From contig JAJHZJ010000023.1 in assembly GCA_023548195.1 (NCBI GenBank), forward strand, positions 651,636 to 715,635: a stretch of DNA of 64,000 nucleotides, given 5' to 3'. Both the position numbers and the translations under genes were made by a program. The notes under the pieces were generated by a model. That model worked only from the letters and a program-made list of their open reading frames with translations, did no database searches and was not told where the DNA came from. Source of the DNA: Bettongia penicillata ogilbyi (Eukaryota; Chordata; Mammalia; Diprotodontia; Potoroidae). Positions within the stretch are counted from its first letter, which is position 1. Each line of letters starts with the position of its first letter. Shown piece by piece: positions 15,601-24,900 of this stretch.

Positions 15601-18600
15601 AGCACATTGTAATAGTAACACACAGAGGTTATTATTATTACAGACAAGGAATTAAGCCAAGATTATAGAATTTAGTACTGTTCAAATCCAATGCCCTCAT
15701 TTTACAGATAAGGAAACTGAGGCAGATACAGCTGAAATGATTTGCCCCAAATCAGCAGAGATGAGATTTGAATTCATGTCCTCCAACTTAAAATCCAGCT
15801 CCCTTTTCTACCTTGCTTCCCCCCTGGGGCCCATGACAATCAATAAGCATTTATTAGACTAAGTGCTGGGGATAAAAAGGCAAAACCAAATCAGCTTCCA
15901 GCCTATTGAGGGAGACACAAAATCCGTATGAGAGAAAAACAAGATTGTGTGGGGATGGGGAGGTCCTAGTGGTGGAAGAGATTTGAAAAGGCCTGAGCTA
16001 AGCTTTGAGTTAAAAATCACAGCTTAAAGCAAAATCACAGAACAGTAAAGCTAGAAGAATTTGAGAAAGCATCTCATTTCACAGAAAAGGAAATTGAAGT
16101 CAGAAAAGTTGAAGGGTGCAAAGAAAATGCCATTTGCACCCCTCTGTGTTGCTTACAGATAGACCCTAATAAGTCAGCGTGTCAACAGGTTCCATTTTGG
16201 AAGCTTCCAAACTGCTCTGGTATTTAGGAAGGCCCCATGAAAGCTTCATTACAGCCCCCTCTTGACCTTTGCTCCAGGGCCTTGATGGCAGTGGCCCTTC
16301 CTGCCAAAAGTTCTCTATTTGTGCCTTTTCCCCTTAATTTCTCCCCATCTCTTCCTTCTTTCTCAATCTCAGTTGACTCTTCCAAGAACCTTGTGAGTTG
16401 GCTAATAAGAGCTGACACACACAAATGGCTCTAAGGTTTGCAAAGTCCCTATCTAATTCTGGTACACAGTATTATCCCATTTTATACAGATGAAGAAACT
16501 AAGGAAATGCTGAAAGACCCCCTTGACCTTGTGACATTCTTGCTTTTTTTAGGTCTCTGCAGTATGGATCCTCTGGCCCCTTGCTGGCTTTGCCTCAGTT
16601 TCTTGGCCCTGGTCTCCAAGCCTCCTTTATTTGATCCTCCCCCCCACCCCCCATCCCCATCAGCACAGGCATGCTCACTAAGGGCTGCCTGGTGCCAGGT
16701 CCAGGAGCTATTTTGTTCATTTTCCTTTGTGGCCTCATGGGTTTATGTTGCCTGCCCAATTAGAATGCAGGATGCTTCAGGTAGAGCAGGACCTTCTCCT
16801 GGGGAGAGCAGCAAGTCCATCAATGCTGCTTAAAGGAATGTCTTGGGAATCTGTGATAACAATCATGATAACAGGAAGAAAGCTCCCATTTCTACAGCAT
16901 TTCATGATTTACAAAGGGCTTTCAATGAAATGTATCCTCTCCATACTTCACTGAGCAAGTAGGCTCATGGCATTTAGAAAAGGAAGAGCAAAAACTTCTC
17001 AGTTTACAAATGAAAAAACCAAGGCCCAAAGAGGTAAAAGTGACTTTTTGAGATCATGGTGGAAGCAAGCAGCAGAACAGGAAATGGTGCCCAGGGCTTC
17101 AAAGTCCATACACTTGCTCCTTCTGTTTCAACAAGCTTATTAATGTGGACTCTTCTGCCATTTTAAAATAGGACAGCATTCAGTCATTCAGTTAGCTCAG
17201 TAGTTTCCTAAGGCTTTCTGACCAAGAGAAAGGTGGCAGACACTCAACTCAACTCTGCTCCTTAGCCTCTTTCCTCCTCCTTAGACATCCTTCTCTCCCC
17301 TTGAATCCCAAACCTTCCTTTGAAGCCACCTGAAATGCTACCATGGTGCTTAAGAGATGCTTTTCATTTATTCCTCTCCTCTCTGAAGCCTTTCTTAATG
17401 TCTCCATCTATACGTAATCTTAATATTCTTGAATCCTGCCTTGCTCCCACCTTTCTTATGCACTTATGAGCATTAATTTACATTATAATTATCTGAGCAG
17501 AGGTCATATAAATTCTAAGTACCATGAAGGAAGGAACTAAATTTTGGCTACACCTGGTAAGTCCAGTGTAGAGCACAGTGAGATAATGTTGTTTCAAAGA
17601 ATGTTGAATTCATTATTAGCCTTTTCTTCTCCACTTTCTCCACCCCAACACTCCTGACATGATTCCTTCTGCCCTTTCTCCTTTCCCAGGCTCTTAAAAA
17701 GCAGTAGTAAGTCTTTCTCACCAATGCCAAATCTTTCTACTTTGACCCTTGATCCCACGCTCTCTAGTTTCTAGCTCACTCCTCTCCCATCTTCAATCTT
17801 TCCCTAACAGTTCTTTCTCTGCTGCTAACAATCAAAAGCCAGGTCTCTCCCATCCTTAAAAAAGTTTCACTTGACTCTACTTATCTCTTTCCAATTACAA
17901 ACTCTTTGAAAAATCAACGGTTTCCACTTCCTCACCTCCCACTAACCTCTACGACTCTCAAATCAGGTTGTAATTACCACTGGATTGATACTGTCTTTTC
18001 TAAGGGATACCAATGAGGTTTTTACAAAATGATTATAAACTCAATACTAAACATCAATAGAAGTAAACTTTACTTTGCAAATATTTGTATTTAGGTAAAT
18101 TATTTCACTCAAATGTAACTTTTCAATCACAGTTTAATCAGTATTCTTTCTTTCTCCATTCATTCTTTACTTTCACTCAAATGTTTGTAGTTCATGTGTG
18201 CTCTATTCTTCTGGACCTGCCTTTTTTCACTTTGTATTATTTCCTAAAGATTTCCAAATGTCACCAAAAGAATGAAAAAATGGAAGAGAATGTGAAATAT
18301 CTCATGGGAAAAACAACTGACCTGGAAAATAGATCCAGGAGAGACAATTTAAAAATTATGGGACTACCTGAAACTCATGATCAAAAAAAGAGCCTAGACA
18401 TCATCTTCCATGAAATTATCAAGGAAAACTGCCCTGACATTCTAGAACCAGAGGGCAAAATAAGTATTGAAAGAATCCATCGATCATCACCTGAAAGAGA
18501 TCCAAAAAGAGAAACTCCTAGGAACATTGTGGCCAAATTCCAGAACTCCCAGCTCAAGGAGAAAATCTTGCAAGCAGCTAGAAAGAAACAATTTCAGTAC

Positions 18601-21424
18601 TGTGGAAATACAATCAGGATAACTCAAGATCTAGCAGCTTCTACATTAAGAGATCGAAGGGCATGGAATAGGATATTCCAGAAGTCAAAGGAACTAGGAC
18701 TCAAACCAAGAATCACCTACCCAGCTAAACTGAGTATAATACTTCAGGGGAAAATATGGTCTTTCAATGAAACAGAGGACTTTCAATCATTCTTGATGAA
18801 AAGACCAGAGCTGAAAAGAAAATTTGACTTCCAAACACAAGAATGAGAAGAAGCATGAAAAAGTAAACAGCAAAGAGAAGTCTTAAGGGACTTACCAGAA
18901 GTGAACTGTTTACATTTCTACATGGAAAGACAATATTTGTAACTCTTAAAACTTTTCAGTATCTGGGTAGTTGGTGGGACCACACACACACATGTACACG
19001 CATGCACGCACACACACATACACACATGCACACACAGAGACAGAGAGCACAGAGTGAATTGAATAGAATGGGACCATAGCTTAAAAGAATTTAAGGTAAA
19101 TGGTGAGAGAGAAATGTAGTGGGAGGAAAGAGGGTGAAATGGAATGGGGTAATTATATGTCATTTAAGAGGCAAGTAGGAGACTTTTTAGTGGAGGGATA
19201 AAGAGGAGAGCTGAGAAAAAAAAAAAAAAAGTTTACCCTCATCACATTTGACTAAAGGAAGGAATAAAATGCACACTCATTTTGGTATGAAAATCTATCT
19301 TACAGTATAGGAAAGTGGGGGAGAAGGAGATAAGCAAAGGGGGGGGATGATGGAAGGGAGGGCAAAGAGAGGAGGGAGCATTTGAAGTCAACACTTGGGG
19401 AGGGACAGGATCAAAAGACAGAAGAGAAACAATGAGGGGCAGAATAGGATGGAGGGTAATTCAGTTAGTCTTACACAACACGACTATCAGGGAAGTCATT
19501 TGCAAAATTACACAGATATGGCTTATACTGAATTGCCTGCCTTCCCAAAGGGAATGGGTGGGGAGGGAGGGATGGGGAGAATTTGGAACTCAAAGTTTTA
19601 GGAACAACTGTCTAGTATTGCTGTTGCTACTAGGAAAGAAGACATACAGTTAATGAGGAATACAAAGTCATCTGGCCCTACAGGAGAAAAGAGAAGATGG
19701 AGACAAGAGAAGGGAGGGATGACAGAAGAGAGGGCAGATTGGAGATAGGGAAAATTAGATTGCTTGGGGTATTGGGGTGGGGGGAGGGGATAAAAGGGGA
19801 GAAAATTTGGAACCCAAAATTTTGTGAAAATGAATGTAAAAAGTTAAATAAAAAAAAAGATTTCCAAATGTCTTCAGGTATTAGAGTATGCCACTGAGTG
19901 AACATCTCACTGCTCTACCCCACATCTGAATGTCAAACTGCTATAAACATCTCTGAAGAGACAAAGTGACTTTTTCTGGGGGAGGGAGGGATATACGAAC
20001 ATCTTCAGAATATATTCTTAAGGAACTATCAAGTCAAAGGGTGTGATTACTTTTTTATAACTTTTACTGTGTTGCCAGGCTCACTAATTTCAGCCTTTGA
20101 GAAAAATCTAACATTCATTCATTCATGACAAAAATCACTTAAAAAAAGAAAGGGGAGGGAGGATTTTTACTCAATTGGATGTACCTTAGGCCAGGAGCCA
20201 GCATAATATTCAAAGGAAAAATATTTAGCAGCATGGCTACTAAAAAGTAAATACAAAACAAGGATGGTCCTTTTAAGGGTTTTACTTGAAAGAAGGGAAG
20301 AGGTTAGGGACTGGCAGACCTGTGATTTCAATCAATGCAGGTCCACCTCTGCAATTTATTTTAGCTGAGGTTGGTTCTCTATCTAGTAAGCGACACTATC
20401 TCCTTAGCTGACAGTTCTAGGAATTTCAACAAAATATAAAAAACACGTATTACAAGGATTAACTTTGGAAATAAAAAGACCAAAGATTTCTTAATGGCTT
20501 GATGCCAAGGCCTTTTCCTGGTCTCTTGTTTCAGCACTACAGCTTTTAATAGTGCTTTCTATCCCCTCCTCCTGTATCATCTGTCAGTTGGCTTTTTGGA
20601 ACACTGCTCTCTCCGGGTTCTCCTATCTGCTGGAGTGCTCCATTTGAGTTTACTGTGTACAATCGTCAGATCCACCAGGGCTCTCCTGATCTTTTCTAGA
20701 TCCCTCTTTCGATCTCTCCTCTGCTCCTCCCAGTTCGTCTGTCTCTCTCCTGAATGTCAGCCCCCTGCCAGGCACTTTTACAGGTGTGTACTGCGGGCCT
20801 ACCGAGGCTGAGAGAAGGTTCCGAACCAAGGTCTCCTTGATTCCCAGTGCTTAGTTTAGTGGTTGGCACATGAGAGGTGCTTAAGTGTTTACTGAATGAC
20901 TGCCTCCAAGACCAGCACACTCTACGTACTACTACGCAACGCGGTGGCAGCCCGCGAGCTCTCGTCGGTGAATCCGAGCACTCCCGAACCCAAAGCCAGG
21001 GTGACAAACCCCCAGCCCAAGCCGGCCACCTTCAAGGTGAAGCTTGCAGGTCTGCCGTTCACTTCCAGGCAACGACCAATGAGCCACGCCAACCGACTCG
21101 CTAGTCCCACCTCGCCCAATCAAACCTGAGGCCTCAGGAAAATTCCCGCCCCCACTTCCTGTCTCTAGACAAATTTAGGCCTCCTTTAGGAACTGGGAAC
21201 AGTTATCGTCCCTCACCTTCGCCCTCTCCCGCCCCGTTCGCCGCTTTTAAGGTTGTTGGGGTCGCCGAGGGAGGCGGTGGCCAATGCTTTTTCTCCCCTC
21301 GGTCGGTATTCCGCCCCCCGCACTGGCCCGGAAGCCCTCTCACCTCCCAAAGGCGACTCATAGCCCCTAGTTTTAAGATGGCCCTCGCGGTGCTGTTAGC
21401 AGCCATCACCAACTTGGCCGCCAT
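3519..21424 (-). CDS. IDH3G: IDH3G, NAD-dependent isocitrate dehydrogenase subunit gamma, mitochondrial (complete, 13 exons)
   Basis: Thirteen coding segments join in frame to 1,179 nt (392 codons plus TAG), close to the human length of about 393. The product is a regulatory subunit of the mitochondrial matrix IDH3 heterotetramer, which oxidatively decarboxylates isocitrate to 2-oxoglutarate in the TCA cycle. Gamma is not itself the main catalytic subunit but mediates allosteric control by citrate and ADP. Seen: a basic, hydroxylated N-terminus without acidic residues before residue 27 (transit peptide); [18 protein letters not shown] at about 50-67; [69 protein letters not shown]; the end [19 protein letters not shown]. 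The start ATG (revcomp of 21422-21424) has a strong ACCATGG context in a CpG island, head-to-head with SSR4. All introns are GT-AG. The transit peptide is far less conserved than the core. Confidence 0.97.
3963..4023 (-). CDS. IDH3G: IDH3G exon 12
   Basis: 61 nt between ccgcag and gtgagg. It encodes [20 protein letters not shown]. The first base completes the lysine codon split with exon 11. Confidence 0.96.
4173..4267 (-). CDS. IDH3G: IDH3G exon 11
   Basis: 95 nt between tttcag and gtaagt. It encodes [19 protein letters not shown] then [12 protein letters not shown], a segment typical of the gamma subunit. Confidence 0.96.
4358..4504 (-). CDS. IDH3G: IDH3G exon 10
   Basis: 147 nt, phase 0 at both ends. 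It encodes [38 protein letters not shown] and [11 protein letters not shown]. The NLYGNI motif and glycine-rich loop belong to the nucleotide-binding part of the fold. Confidence 0.97.
5324..5426 (-). CDS. IDH3G: IDH3G exon 9
   Basis: 103 nt between cctcatag and gtactt. It encodes [19 protein letters not shown], then [15 protein letters not shown]. The methionine of IMKLGDG is split across the intron. Confidence 0.96.
5495..5640 (+). repeat. CORE-SINE / MIR-like element
   Basis: Contains the tract tgtacgaccttgggcaattc followed by cagtttcctcatctgtaaaa, typical of MIR/Mar1-type CORE-SINEs. It lies in IDH3G intron 8. Confidence 0.7.
5770..5903 (-). CDS. IDH3G: IDH3G exon 8
   Basis: 134 nt between ccccacag and gtaggg. 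It encodes [20 protein letters not shown] then [20 protein letters not shown] and KANI. The [10 protein letters not shown] segment carries the conserved family lysine. Confidence 0.96.
6486..6679. mobile_element. Palindromic hAT-like MITE (copy A)
   Basis: Starts caggggtagggaacc and ends with its inverse, cttccccacccctg. The two arms are near inverse repeats around an AT-rich centre (gacagaacaaatcc ... ggatttgtcctgtg). Related copies lie at 24,485-24,666, 28,555-28,628 and about 23,762-23,890. The CAGGGGT termini resemble hAT/Charlie elements. It is in IDH3G intron 7. Confidence 0.65.
7217..7300. repeat. (CA)n-rich microsatellite
   Basis: Interrupted CA runs in IDH3G intron 7, between 7,217 and 7,290. 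Confidence 0.85.
9213..9345 (-). CDS. IDH3G: IDH3G exon 7
   Basis: 133 nt between catctctag and gtgaga. It encodes [38 protein letters not shown] and [20 protein letters not shown] is diagnostic for IDH3 subunits. Confidence 0.97.
9446..9506 (-). CDS. IDH3G: IDH3G exon 6
   Basis: 61 nt between ccctag and gtaaga, only 100 bases from exon 7. It encodes [19 protein letters not shown]. As I recall, human has histidine where this has the tyrosine of PSYKS. Confidence 0.95.
10558..10655 (+). repeat. tRNA-derived SINE fragment
   Basis: Contains gagcactggccctggagtcg, ggaggacctgaagtcaaatc and gttgtgtgactccaggcaag: the box A/B-derived head of marsupial tRNA SINEs. It is in IDH3G intron 5, about 100 bases beyond the donor of exon 5. 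Confidence 0.75.
10753..10865 (-). CDS. IDH3G: IDH3G exon 5
   Basis: 113 nt between ttgccccag and gtaagc. It encodes [19 protein letters not shown] then [18 protein letters not shown]; the first and last bases complete split codons. Confidence 0.96.
11927..12024 (-). CDS. IDH3G: IDH3G exon 4
   Basis: 98 nt between ttcccacag and gtatgg. It encodes [19 protein letters not shown] then [22 protein letters not shown] is the N-terminal glycine-rich signature of isocitrate and isopropylmalate dehydrogenases. Confidence 0.97.
12666..12674 (-). CDS. IDH3G: IDH3G exon 3, 9-nt microexon (Gln-Thr-Ile)
   Basis: On the gene strand a T-rich tract ending cactaacag is followed by CAAACAATT and then the donor gtgagtatc. 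The three codons, QTI, fall exactly between exon 2 (ending FSS) and exon 4 (starting PPSAKYGG), matching the [11 protein letters not shown] order I recall for mammalian gamma subunits. Phase is 0 on both sides, so skipping would remove three residues without a frameshift. No 9-nt exon can be found by an ORF search; it is placed by family sequence and splice sites. Confidence 0.88.
13145..13186 (-). CDS. IDH3G: IDH3G exon 2
   Basis: 42 nt between gttttccag and gtaagtgtc. It encodes [14 protein letters not shown], aligning loosely with the human segment that ends NIFSE. It belongs to the transit-peptide and early mature region and seems one codon shorter than human. The call rests on the splice sites, the frame and the position between exons 1 and 3. 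Confidence 0.85.
13432..13565 (-). repeat. MIR-like CORE-SINE, reverse orientation
   Basis: Contains ggtaactgagattcagagag and cttgccccaggtcactggca, the reverse complement of a MIR-type element. Confidence 0.65.
15425..15820. repeat. Two adjacent CORE-SINE fragments, opposite orientations
   Basis: 15,425-15,645 reads forward (agtcagtttcctcatctttc, ggttattattattac). 15,650-15,820 reads reverse (gataaggaaactgaggcaga, gagatttgaattcatgtcct). They are head-to-head in IDH3G intron 1. Confidence 0.65.
15836..16010 (+). repeat. Unclassified interspersed repeat
   Basis: Begins aagcatttattagactaagt then gctggggataaaaaggcaaa, a motif seen again around 33,815-33,945 (attcagcatatatttacctc). I recognise this as a common mammalian repeat type but cannot name the family. 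Confidence 0.45.
16855..17110 (-). repeat. MIR-like CORE-SINE, reverse orientation
   Basis: Contains acagcatttcatgatttaca and ctcagtttacaaatgaaaaa with caaggcccaaagaggt, the inverse of a MIR-type element. Confidence 0.6.
18263..18846 (+). CDS. L1/HAL1 ORF1p-like protein, 5'-truncated
   Basis: About 193 sense codons with no stop or frameshift until TGA at 18,844-18,846. L1 ORF1p signatures appear in order: [16 protein letters not shown] (start of the RRM-like domain), [35 protein letters not shown], and the C-terminal domain with [23 protein letters not shown]1p is an RNA-binding nucleic-acid chaperone of L1 ribonucleoproteins. The N-terminal coiled coil and start codon are missing because of 5' truncation, although the frame happens to stay open upstream into host sequence. 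It is not expected to be expressed as a functional protein. Confidence 0.75.
18977..19036. repeat. (CA)n-rich tract inside the HAL1-like element
   Basis: Interrupted CA repeats with tgtacacgcatgcacgcaca; part of the element's 3' UTR. Confidence 0.7.
21344..21424 (-). CDS. IDH3G: IDH3G exon 1, start codon and mitochondrial transit peptide
   Basis: 27 codons from ATG (ACCATGG context) to the donor GAG|gtgaga. It encodes [20 protein letters not shown] and AMSRLWE: alanine, lysine, arginine and serine rich, no acidic residue until the last, typical of a matrix-targeting presequence. The final RLWE aligns with the RPWE end of human exon 1. It lies inside the CpG island. Confidence 0.95.
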
Positions 21425-21452
21425 GGTGGAAAGTGAATCGCGGCTCGTTAAC

Positions 21453-21482
21453 TCTCGCGAGCACAGGCCGTTGTCGCGAGAT
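21453..21482. promoter_or_regulatory. Paired TCTCGCGAGA-like elements
   Basis: tctcgcgag (21,453-21,461) and gtcgcgagat (21,473-21,482) each match nine or so bases of the palindromic TCTCGCGAGA promoter element common in CpG-island housekeeping promoters. They lie 30-60 bases upstream of the IDH3G start codon. Confidence 0.5.
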
Positions 21483-21541
21483 CTGAGGAAGGGGTGGGGC
21501 AAGTGCTCAGGCCTTAGAGGTGAAAGTGGAAGGCACGGTAA

Positions 21542-21553
21542 CGCGCGTGCGCG
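21542..21553. promoter_or_regulatory. NRF-1 type site
   Basis: CGCGCGTGCGCG is, on the minus strand, a full match to the NRF-1 consensus YGCGCAYGCGCR. NRF-1 drives many nuclear genes for mitochondrial proteins, which fits IDH3G. It lies between the two divergent start codons. Confidence 0.6.
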
Positions 21554-21577
21554 AAGTTAAGGCCCATTCCAACGCCC

Positions 21578-21609
21578 ACTTCCGGTGCGAGAGAGCTCCC
21601 GGCCGGAAG
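21578..21609. promoter_or_regulatory. ETS/GABP-type sites
   Basis: acttccgg (21,578-21,585) and ccggaag (21,603-21,609) are inverted ETS/GABP core motifs about 25 bases apart, frequent in bidirectional promoters. Confidence 0.5.
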
Positions 21610-21836
21610 AGGGCTGTCTCTGGTGGAGGAGGCGTGGTGAGGCGGAGGAGGCCACGTCAGGACCACGCTGCTGCAGAGCTCTCCTTGTGGGCTGCCTGGC
21701 GGACCTGCAGGTGATTGGCTTGCCAGAGTTGATTACGTCCGCTATCCGGTCCGGCCCCCAGCGATTAAATGGGCCGGCCATGCTCTACTCGCTCTCTCTC
21801 TCCCGCCCGCGCTGGAGGGAGCTTGTGGCGGCCCTC

Positions 21837-21912
21837 ATGGCGTCTGCCTCTGCTTGCGTCCGCCGAGTCTTGCTTTTGCTGCTGTTCCTCAATGGGATCT
21901 CGCGCTGCTCAG
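21837..21912 (+). CDS. SSR4: SSR4 exon 1, signal peptide
   Basis: Encodes [20 protein letters not shown] and ISRCS, with donor TCAG|gtatcg. The frame is open upstream to about 21,585 and includes a further ATG at 21,780, so the start is inferred, not proven. Confidence 0.93.
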
Positions 21913-24900
21913 GTATCGGGCTGGAGGGAGGGGGAAAAGGGACCACCCCCCCCATCTCCCGGGTCGGCGGGAGAAGAGGTGGTCCCATGGAATGAGGGGC
22001 TAGTGTTCAGGGGGTGAGGGGATGGGGGTTGGGATAGTCCCGAGTACCGCAGCAGGAGATCTCGCCCTGGAGGTGAGGTGGGGGGAGGGAGAATGCCGTC
22101 CAGTTCTTGATTGGAGAAGCTGAGAAGGAGCAATGGAGCCTAACTGAGGCATTCGCTACCTAGCCATGGCCTCTTCGGGGGACTCCCCAGGCTCCTGTGG
22201 CTTTTATGTATGTCTACACACCCAGCCACCCGTGAGGGTCTTTACAAGCCACGTGAAAGGTCGCAATTTAGTGTACGTAGCGCAATTGACCCACTCGTCT
22301 ACGTGGACTTGAGGAAGGGGTTAGGCTGCAGACTAGCTTGTCTTTGTAACTTTTCCGCGCCCTTCCTCCCACCGTATCTGAATTTCCTACGTGTTAAGTA
22401 CCCGGATGTCGACCGAATGCTGGGACCTTTCACCAATGTGGGTGGAGGAAACCCTTGTCCGGGTCTCAGGTTTCTATAAAAATGAGAACCTTGAAGTAGA
22501 TGGCTTTTGAGACACAGCCTCTTAGAGAAGGCTTTCTTAATATCCCCACGCTGAGCAACTCACAGACACTTAAACTTTTAAAGCTTAAAGTTTATTGATA
22601 GGCTGACTTCCCCTCTCTGAGTCCCAGGTTCCGCTCTGTAAAAATGAGACAGTTTGGAATAGATGGCTTTGTGAAGTCACCTCCAGCTCTAGAGTCTCAC
22701 ACAGGTAGACCCTCTTCCCGTACCTGAATTGTTAAACCAGTTATCAGTCATTGGTCTCTTTTCCTCCAATCTCATTGTCGTTGTCATCCCGCACCACCCC
22801 CACCCCCCTCCAGAAACCTACCTTCACTAGATAGTTATTTCTAGAATAAATTATAAGTCAACTTGGTAGTAAAAGTACCACAGTTTTGTCCCAACCTGTT
22901 TATTTTATGTTGTTCCAGTTGCCTAGGAATGTGCATGGCTTTGGATTTATGAAAAACCCTTCCAAAAAACAGGGTTTCTCATAGTGTATTCCATGCCAAA
23001 GAAATTGACTACCCCGAACCATTGCCAGGTCTCCTCCTCTGTAGGCCTTAGGCACTGAAGTGGGTAGAACAGGAGTTGCCAGCCATATTCTCTTCTGCCT
23101 CACCCATCAAGATCTAGCCAAAATGATACAGGAAACTTTGCCTGTACTAACAGTCAACTGATCTCTCTCCTCTTTGAGGCCCTTCACACTTCATGTACTA
23201 CTGAGACCCATCCCACTATCACACTTTTGTGTGTCTTACATGGTGGGGTGAAGTGCAGATAGAGGTCAGTTGATAGAATTTAACTTGATATTCTCCATCC
23301 CCTCAAAACAGCGGAGCCCTGCACTGATCCTGTTATTACTCCTTCCTACTATACCACCTCTGATGCAGTCATTTCCACGGAAACTGTTTTCATCGTTGAG
23401 ATTTCTCTGATGTGCAAGAATGGGGCACAGGTGAGGAGGGTGCTTGGAAAGAACCTTTCTGCAAGAGGGAGGCAAGTGCCCCTGACCCTGTGTTTACTAA
23501 TTCCTTGTGTCTGTTCATGAGTCCTTTAACTTATACAAGTAAAGTAGCTTTCACATTTTCACATTTCACAATAATCTATTGATAATTAAGAAAAACTACT
23601 CACCCAGATGATCTAGGCTAGACCTTTTGAAATGCAGTCAAATATTTGAGCATTGGGTTCTGTACAAAACATTTTCAGCGACCAAGAAATTCTCGTAAAA
23701 GTATATGCCATATGAAGAAAGGTTGAGTAGATTGAAGCTATTTAGCCTAGAGAAACCTTCAGGTCCCTCAGATGCAGGCCTTTGAATCCCAACTTCACAG
23801 AATAAATCTCCTTAATAAAACGATTTGTTCTGTAAAACTTGGACCTAGAAGGCTACATGTGACCTCAAGGCAGAAAGGTTCTTCTCTCTCCCTGTCCCCC
23901 CAGGGGTGAGAGTTATCTTTAAGAAGCTATTTTATTTGGTCCTAGAAAGCAGAACTAGAATTATGAGTGGAAGTTAAATAAATTTCAGTTTGGCAAAAGT
24001 AAGAATTTCCTGATAAATAGAGCTGTCTGAAAGCAGGCTGGTTTTCCTTAGGAAATCATCCTCCTACTGGCAGGCATAGGTTGGGACTCTTCCAATAGAT
24101 ACCTGCTCATTGGTGGGTTTGGGTTAGATAATCTCTAAGCCTCCTCCCAATTCTCCCTCTGTTCAGAGATGTTTGACCTAGGAACCAAACCTGACTCTCC
24201 TAGAGCTGGACTTCTCTGAACATTTATTCCTAGAGAAAAGTCCAGGATGGTTTAATATCCTCAGCATATATTCAGATGGCACAGATTCTCTCCCAACAGC
24301 TTTTTTAGAGCAGGACTTCTGAAAGGTTTTGTGTCAAAGACCCCAGTGGCAGTCTAGTGACTGCTGTGGATTTGTCTCAAAATGTTTTCAAGTATATAAA
24401 ATATGTAGGTTACAAAGGAAACCAACTATATTTGAAATAGGGTTATTTAAGAAAGCTCATGGACCTCCCAAGTTAACTCTAGACCAGGAGTGGGGAACCT
24501 GGCCTTCTAGGTCCTTAGGTGTGGCCTTTTGACTGAGTCCAGGTTTTACAGAACAAATCCTTTTATTAAGGGTATTTGTTCTGTGAAGTTGAGATTGGTC
24601 AAAGAGCTACACTTGAGGACCTAAAGGACCACATGTGGCCTTGAGGTTATGTGTTTCCCACCCCTGCTCTCTAGATGGTCCCTGCCTGTTGGCTCTTTCA
24701 CTGAATCATCTGCCCAGCAAAGTTCCAACCAGGCTGTGATAGCCTCAGAAAAATCTTGGACTTTTGATGATACCTTTGATTCTGGGTGTAATCAGGTTAA
24801 ATTTACTCAGGGAGTGAGTGCCTGCCAGCTACCTGTAAAGGCCTGTGGGAGAAAGTACTTATATTTGTTGCAGATTTTACCCTTAAAATAAGGATTCTTA

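Larger units (their letters stand above)
18263..19855 (+). mobile_element. HAL1-like (half-L1) retrotransposon, 5'-truncated
   Basis: Flanked by perfect copies of AAAGATTTCCAAATGTC (18,246-18,262 and 19,856-19,872), a target-site duplication; the outer A's may partly belong to the tail. Inside is an L1 ORF1-like frame ending at 18,846, followed directly by about 1 kb of purine-rich 3' UTR ending ggaacccaaaattttgtg and an A-rich tail. There is no ORF2. ORF1 plus 3' UTR without reverse transcriptase is the architecture of HAL1 elements, which are mobilised by L1. It sits in IDH3G intron 1, opposite to the gene's direction. Confidence 0.75.
18085..20140 (-). repeat. Old antisense L1 fragment, host of the HAL1-like insertion
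   Basis: The flanks on both sides of the insertion read like the inverse of an L1 ORF2 3' part: ttcttctggacctgcc before it; ctgctataaacatctctg and gaactatcaagtcaaagggt after it. It is strongly decayed, so family and limits are uncertain. Confidence 0.4.
20930..22100. promoter_or_regulatory. CpG island with divergent IDH3G/SSR4 promoter
   Basis: CpG density is far above the flanks, with the core from about 21,200 to 21,900. The IDH3G start (21,424, minus) and SSR4 start (21,837, plus) are about 410 bases apart. The head-to-head arrangement of these two genes is known from human and rodents. No TATA box is near the IDH3G start; gattaaat at 21,763-21,770 is a weak TATA-like stretch ahead of SSR4. 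CCAAT boxes lie at 21,076 and 21,116, E2F/SP1-like gcccgcccc tracts near 21,150 and 21,230. Confidence 0.85.
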
